Positions 60,781 through 64,000 of a stretch of DNA of 64,000 nucleotides are shown in pieces. The position numbers and the translations under genes were made by a program. Location of the stretch: NCBI GenBank assembly GCA_002319075.1, contig NVQB01000001.1:3844001-3908000 (forward strand), in the 5' to 3' direction. Below the pieces are notes generated by a model that was not told the origin of the DNA, ran no database searches, and saw only the letters and a program-made list of their open reading frames with translations. The first letter of the stretch is position 1, and each line of letters opens with the position of its first letter. This stretch comes from Sphingobacteriaceae bacterium. GTDB lineage: Bacteria > Bacteroidota > Bacteroidia > B-17B0 > Aurantibacillaceae.

Positions 60781-62766
60781 TTAATGCTGTACAATTATTT
60801 TTTGTTGCTGTACAGCTTGTCCCTTACTCTTAAGTACTAAAATATAAATACCTGCTCCCAGCTCATTCGTAGAAACAGTATGGTGCGAAGAATCTATTTT
60901 TTCTGACTTAATAAGTTGCCCTAAAGAGTTGTAAAGTTGATACCCTGAATTTTCAAACTCAGAAGTCACAATATTAAATTCATCAGAAGAAGGATTAGGA
61001 TAAACAAGGAATTGGTTTTTCAAAGAGCGTTTTAATTCTTCAATCCCTACAGGCGCGTAAAAGGTTCCAAAGAAGGGCTGCATCATGATAGATCCATTTT
61101 CCTTCGATTGCTCAAAATTATTTCCAGAATCAAAATATAAACTTTCTTTATGATTATAATTTTTATCGAAACCAATGGTAAGAATACTGCTCGCCTGTTG
61201 AATGCCGATAAAATAAGTGCCAGGATTTAAAATTAATGGTCTTTTGAATCGGTATTCAGGAACTTCTTTAAAACCAGCAGAATCTGAATATTTTGGACGA
61301 TAGGCGCTGCTGTCTCTATAGTAAGGTGGACTATTAACCGGATTACCATTCCCATCAGCAGACCAAACATTTAATGTAAAATTGTAAACAGAATTAGGAT
61401 TCGTTATTGTGCTAACATTGCCGGCGGGATCGAAATAAATTCTAACGCCTGTGAGGCTGTCTGTTTTATTCAATTTTATTTTCACAGCAATTTTAGCAAG
61501 AGCTGCGTTCACATAATATCCTGCTTCAGCACTTCCATCATCAAAGGCATAATAGTTATAGAAGCGTTGGTACTGTATAACAGTGTCATTTGCCGGAACC
61601 GCATCTGGTACGCCATTGTCGTAAAAAACATAATGCTTAATTGGAAAATATACCCCGGTGCTCTTAGTGATCTCAAAAGTATCTATTACAATAGGAGTTG
61701 CTTGCGAGGGGACTTTGCTGTAACCATATCCGGGAGGTACTGCGTTATTTTTCCAGAAAGGATTGATATTTTCAGCTCCACCATCGTATTCTGAAAAAAC
61801 AGGATTGCCATACATGTCGAAAACCCGGTACCGGTAATAGATATTCTCTTTAGCACTGTGGTTATTGCGAATTCTCACATTGGTTCTGAAAGCCATTTCT
61901 GAAGGAAGATATTGCTGCAAAGGCATTGCAGAATAGTTTTTTAAGAAAGAAGTTGGTATTCCGGCAATGGTTATATCCTTACGGGTTGTATCTGTTAAAG
62001 AATCTGACTGCGGACGATTTTTATCCAGGAAAATATAGTCCAGGTGCCAGTGATCGAAGTTTCCGGTAACCGAAGCATAATTTCTGAAACGGAACTGGAA
62101 ATCCGGATGAAAATAAGCGCTGTCAGTAATTCGGATAAAGGCTCTTTTAAAATTAGTATCGAGTGTATTAGAAGAAAGATTTCCTTCCTGATACCAGACA
62201 CGCGTTTGCCATTTATTTTGGCGTGGTTTAAAGAAATCAAGGATTAAGCTGTCAGACTGCTCAGGCCCATCGCCATTGCCCCGTGCCTGGTAATAAAATG
62301 ACAAGGCAATATTATCAATTGTAGGGTTTAAAGTCGTACTGCCGGAGGTATATAAATTAATTGGCTGAGAAGTAAGCTTATCCGCAGGATCAGATTTAGT
62401 AAGATTAGAAAGGGTTGGATTGTAAGGATAGCCGTATTTATTAAGTCCATCAAAAGTAGCTACACCAATACTCAGCGGCGCTATCGGCATTCCCGAATTT
62501 ACATAAACGTTAGAGTCCTGCCATTTAGTGGGGTCAGGATAATTACTGGTACTTGAGTAATAAAAATCTTCTATAAATGGCAGTGAATAAGAAATAGATG
62601 AAGTTCTTTGTGCACTGATATCCGTGTTTGGTTTAACGGCTTTTGATTTAAGATCGGGATAAATGTAAGTGATGTTTGAACTTAAAGGACGAAGCCCTTC
62701 TTGTGCAAATGAGAAGCAGGAAAAGAGTACAAAAAAGAGGCTGTATAAAGTTTTATTTATCATCAT
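60781..62766 (-). CDS. Large secreted protein with type A T9SS sorting domain
   Basis: About 661 residues. The ATG at 62766 (or 62763) is preferred to the TTG at 62772, as it leads straight into the signal peptide (L-Y-S-L-F-F-V-L-F-S-C-F-S-F-A-Q). The body shows jelly-roll-like beta stretches, such as L-S-F-Y-Y-Q-A-R-G-N and F-D-H-W-H-L-D-Y-I-F-L-D, recalling MAM/LamG-like domains. The C-terminus has V-Y-P-N-P-S-S-D-E-F-N-I and G-I-Y-I-L-V-L, a type A sorting domain. Its start overlaps the PASTA gene by about 14 bases. Function unknown. Confidence 0.87.
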   Translation of the reverse strand: MMINKTLYSLFFVLFSCFSFAQEGLRPLSSNITYIYPDLKSKAVKPNTDISAQRTSSISYSLPFIEDFYYSSTSNYPDPTKWQDSNVYVNSGMPIAPLSIGVATFDGLNKYGYPYNPTLSNLTKSDPADKLTSQPINLYTSGSTTLNPTIDNIALSFYYQARGNGDGPEQSDSLILDFFKPRQNKWQTRVWYQEGNLSSNTLDTNFKRAFIRITDSAYFHPDFQFRFRNYASVTGNFDHWHLDYIFLDKNRPQSDSLTDTTRKDITIAGIPTSFLKNYSAMPLQQYLPSEMAFRTNVRIRNNHSAKENIYYRYRVFDMYGNPVFSEYDGGAENINPFWKNNAVPPGYGYSKVPSQATPIVIDTFEITKSTGVYFPIKHYVFYDNGVPDAVPANDTVIQYQRFYNYYAFDDGSAEAGYYVNAALAKIAVKIKLNKTDSLTGVRIYFDPAGNVSTITNPNSVYNFTLNVWSADGNGNPVNSPPYYRDSSAYRPKYSDSAGFKEVPEYRFKRPLILNPGTYFIGIQQASSILTIGFDKNYNHKESLYFDSGNNFEQSKENGSIMMQPFFGTFYAPVGIEELKRSLKNQFLVYPNPSSDEFNIVTSEFENSGYQLYNSLGQLIKSEKIDSSHHTVSTNELGAGIYILVLKSKGQAVQQQKIIVQH

Positions 62767-63376
62767 TGTCAAAATTTACATCTTCGTCCGTTGCGCTGGT
62801 ATCAGCTGCTTCGGCATGATAAAAGTTATCTTTTCTTCCTACGATCAGTTCAATAACACTTCCTTTTTTAAGACCTTTACCAAATTCGATTTCTTTGCCG
62901 TTCATGCGTTGCGAAAGCACACAACCGTTGCAATCGGCTGCTCTTTCTGTAACGGCGCCAATTTTTAAGCCTAAACGTGCAAGGATGAGGCGGGCCTGCC
63001 TTTCGCTTCTGTCAACCAGCTTTGGCATAATTACTTGCGGAGCAACCATTCCAGTAACGTAGAGATACACTGTTCTATTGTGTTTAACGGCAATATTCAT
63101 TTCAGGATCTTGTCTCAACACAACTCCGGGTTTTTCTTTAGGATCGTAAATACTATCTATTATCTGGTAATTAACGTGCTTATCTTTTACAAAAGATTCC
63201 AGCGAGCTTACCTCCTGACCTTTAAAATCGGGCACCATTACCATCTTTCCGTGGTTTGTGTAAGACGAAAGCCAGGTTAATGTCCCAAAAATCAAAAGGA
63301 ATATCAACGCGAGAATGATACTGATCTGAATTAAAAAGTGTCGGGATTTTAAATAGGAAACGAAATTTTTCATCAA
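62753..63376 (-). CDS. PASTA-domain membrane protein
   Basis: The 207-residue protein has one membrane helix at about 16-36 and a periplasmic part with two PASTA domains, about 45-112 and 116-182 (V-P-D-F-K-G-Q-E-V and M-P-K-L-V-D-R-S-E). PASTA domains bind uncrosslinked peptidoglycan stems. Unlike PASTA proteins of Firmicutes, it has no kinase or transpeptidase domain, a common state in Bacteroidota. It ends in an acidic tail. It overlaps the following T9SS cargo gene and probably shares its transcript. Confidence 0.9.
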   Translation of the reverse strand: MMKNFVSYLKSRHFLIQISIILALIFLLIFGTLTWLSSYTNHGKMVMVPDFKGQEVSSLESFVKDKHVNYQIIDSIYDPKEKPGVVLRQDPEMNIAVKHNRTVYLYVTGMVAPQVIMPKLVDRSERQARLILARLGLKIGAVTERAADCNGCVLSQRMNGKEIEFGKGLKKGSVIELIVGRKDNFYHAEAADTSATDEDVNFDNDDK

Positions 63377-63408
63377 CGCCAGGTTTTCGGGATTATTATA
63401 CTGAGAAC

Positions 63409-63834
63409 TTAAGCGTGCTCAGTCTGAGGTTCGTGAATAATAATTTTAAGAAACACGATAACCATCGCACCAACCACTTGTTCGCTCATTTGCCATACAC
63501 AATCCATCATGAGATGTTGTACGCTAAGGTGCCTGGTAAGAGAAATATTGACAATGGTTGCAATCATAAAAAGCGAAAAGCCTGCAATAGCGCCACAGAT
63601 AAGGCCTCTTACAAAAAAGATGCGGATCTTTTTCATGAGCGAACTTTCGTAAAGAAAATAGATTCCTGCTCCAAAAAGCAAATAGGTTACAGCAGCAAAA
63701 GTAACAAACCAGCTAAGAGGAAATTGAATACGTTTAAAGTCGTTTAAAAAAATGCCATGCCATATATAAAATAAGGTAAACATGACGATTGCGGACAGAA
63801 TCCACGAGAGAAAAAATCTTAATCCTAGTTTCAT
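63409..63834 (-). CDS. Polytopic membrane protein of unknown function
   Basis: The 141-residue protein has four predicted membrane helices, about 5-27, 41-63, 73-98 and 112-132. No motif tied to a known family was recognised. It lies 32 bases upstream of the PASTA gene on the same strand. A -7-like TACATTTG on the minus strand at 63853-63846, only some 12 bases before the ATG, could give a nearly leaderless message. Confidence 0.7.
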   Translation of the reverse strand: MKLGLRFFLSWILSAIVMFTLFYIWHGIFLNDFKRIQFPLSWFVTFAAVTYLLFGAGIYFLYESSLMKKIRIFFVRGLICGAIAGFSLFMIATIVNISLTRHLSVQHLMMDCVWQMSEQVVGAMVIVFLKIIIHEPQTEHA

Positions 63835-63990
63835 TTAATTAAAAACAAATGTAATGAAAAAAAGGGCTCTTTTCCGTAAAAAAAGCCTAAAAGTAAACCT
63901 TTGTGTCTGGGTTAAATAAATGGCAAGGTCTGGCGCCCGATAATTATCAGGATTACCCGCAAGCAGTGCAGTTTCACTCAAAAAATAATA

Positions 63991-63998
63991 TATATTTG
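63991..63998 (+). promoter_or_regulatory. Possible -7 element for a gene beyond the right edge
   Basis: TATATTTG fits TAnnTTTG and ends two bases before the window edge. No TTG sits at the right -33 distance, so this is only a weak hint of a rightward transcript. Confidence 0.2.
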
Positions 63999-64000
63999 TA

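Noticed and set aside
60409-60840. 143-codon plus-strand open frame
   Set aside because: It is antisense to rluD, with a Phe/Lys-rich composition typical of reverse frames here.
1-64000. tRNA, rRNA or tmRNA genes
   Set aside because: Intergenic spaces were read for the T-arm pattern and CCA-like ends and none was convincing. A covariance-model search would be needed for a firm negative.

Overview
The window is a contiguous stretch of an AT-rich Bacteroidota (Cytophaga-Flavobacterium-Sphingobacterium type) chromosome. The case rests on type IX secretion (T9SS) cargo with C-terminal sorting domains, a GldA-type gliding ABC ATPase, a PorE-like periplasmic protein, lipoproteins starting C-K-K-G-E, and promoters of the TTTG / TAnnTTTG kind. 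Genus cannot be told from the sequence. No rRNA, tRNA, CRISPR array, prophage or intact insertion sequence was seen.

Layout. 1-4.1 kb: the end of a cytochrome c/TPR protein overlapping mltG, a tryptophan 2,3-dioxygenase with a clean promoter, and gldA. 4.2-5.8 kb (minus): an ECF sigma factor overlapping a membrane-anchored TonB-like partner. 5.8-10.7 kb (plus): an apparent operon of a YfiR-family protein, a TPR protein, a HAMP-SpoIIE phosphatase and a secreted beta-propeller. 10.7-13 kb (minus): rfbA, polyprenyl synthase and thioesterase. 13.1-24.5 kb: a DUF1287 protein, a secreted protein with a type B sorting domain, thyA, a cyclase-family protein, a di-heme peroxidase, a CPBP protease, an M61 protease and porE. 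24.5-28.4 kb: asnB with a TM2 protein, and glmM.

28.7-43.5 kb: three consecutive giant secreted proteins (about 1159, 1861 and 1747 residues). They share a stalk of Cys-containing Ig-like modules and a type A sorting domain but differ in head: none/PKD, six kelch repeats, or thirteen GloVer-type repeats. The first carries an exact-length 609-bp tandem duplication. 43.6-53.2 kb: a cysteine desulfurase, frr, a cold-shock protein with a long leader, four tandem paralogous lipoproteins, two glycosyltransferases, a class IV aminotransferase, clpP and an unrecognised secreted protein. 53.2-56.5 kb: tcdA and a TatD hydrolase, separated by an inverted-repeat-bounded non-coding element of about 316 bp, then an FAD-linked oxidase. 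56.6-63.8 kb: two more T9SS cargos, one an M43 metalloprotease, then a minus-strand group of a membrane protein, a PASTA protein, a T9SS cargo and rluD.

Seven proteins carry recognisable T9SS sorting domains, so much of the window encodes cell-surface or released proteins, interleaved with housekeeping genes. The parts most worth a second look are the three-head adhesin cluster with its internal duplication, the 54.05-54.37 kb inverted-repeat element, the tandem lipoprotein array, and the YfiR-TPR-SpoIIE-propeller operon.
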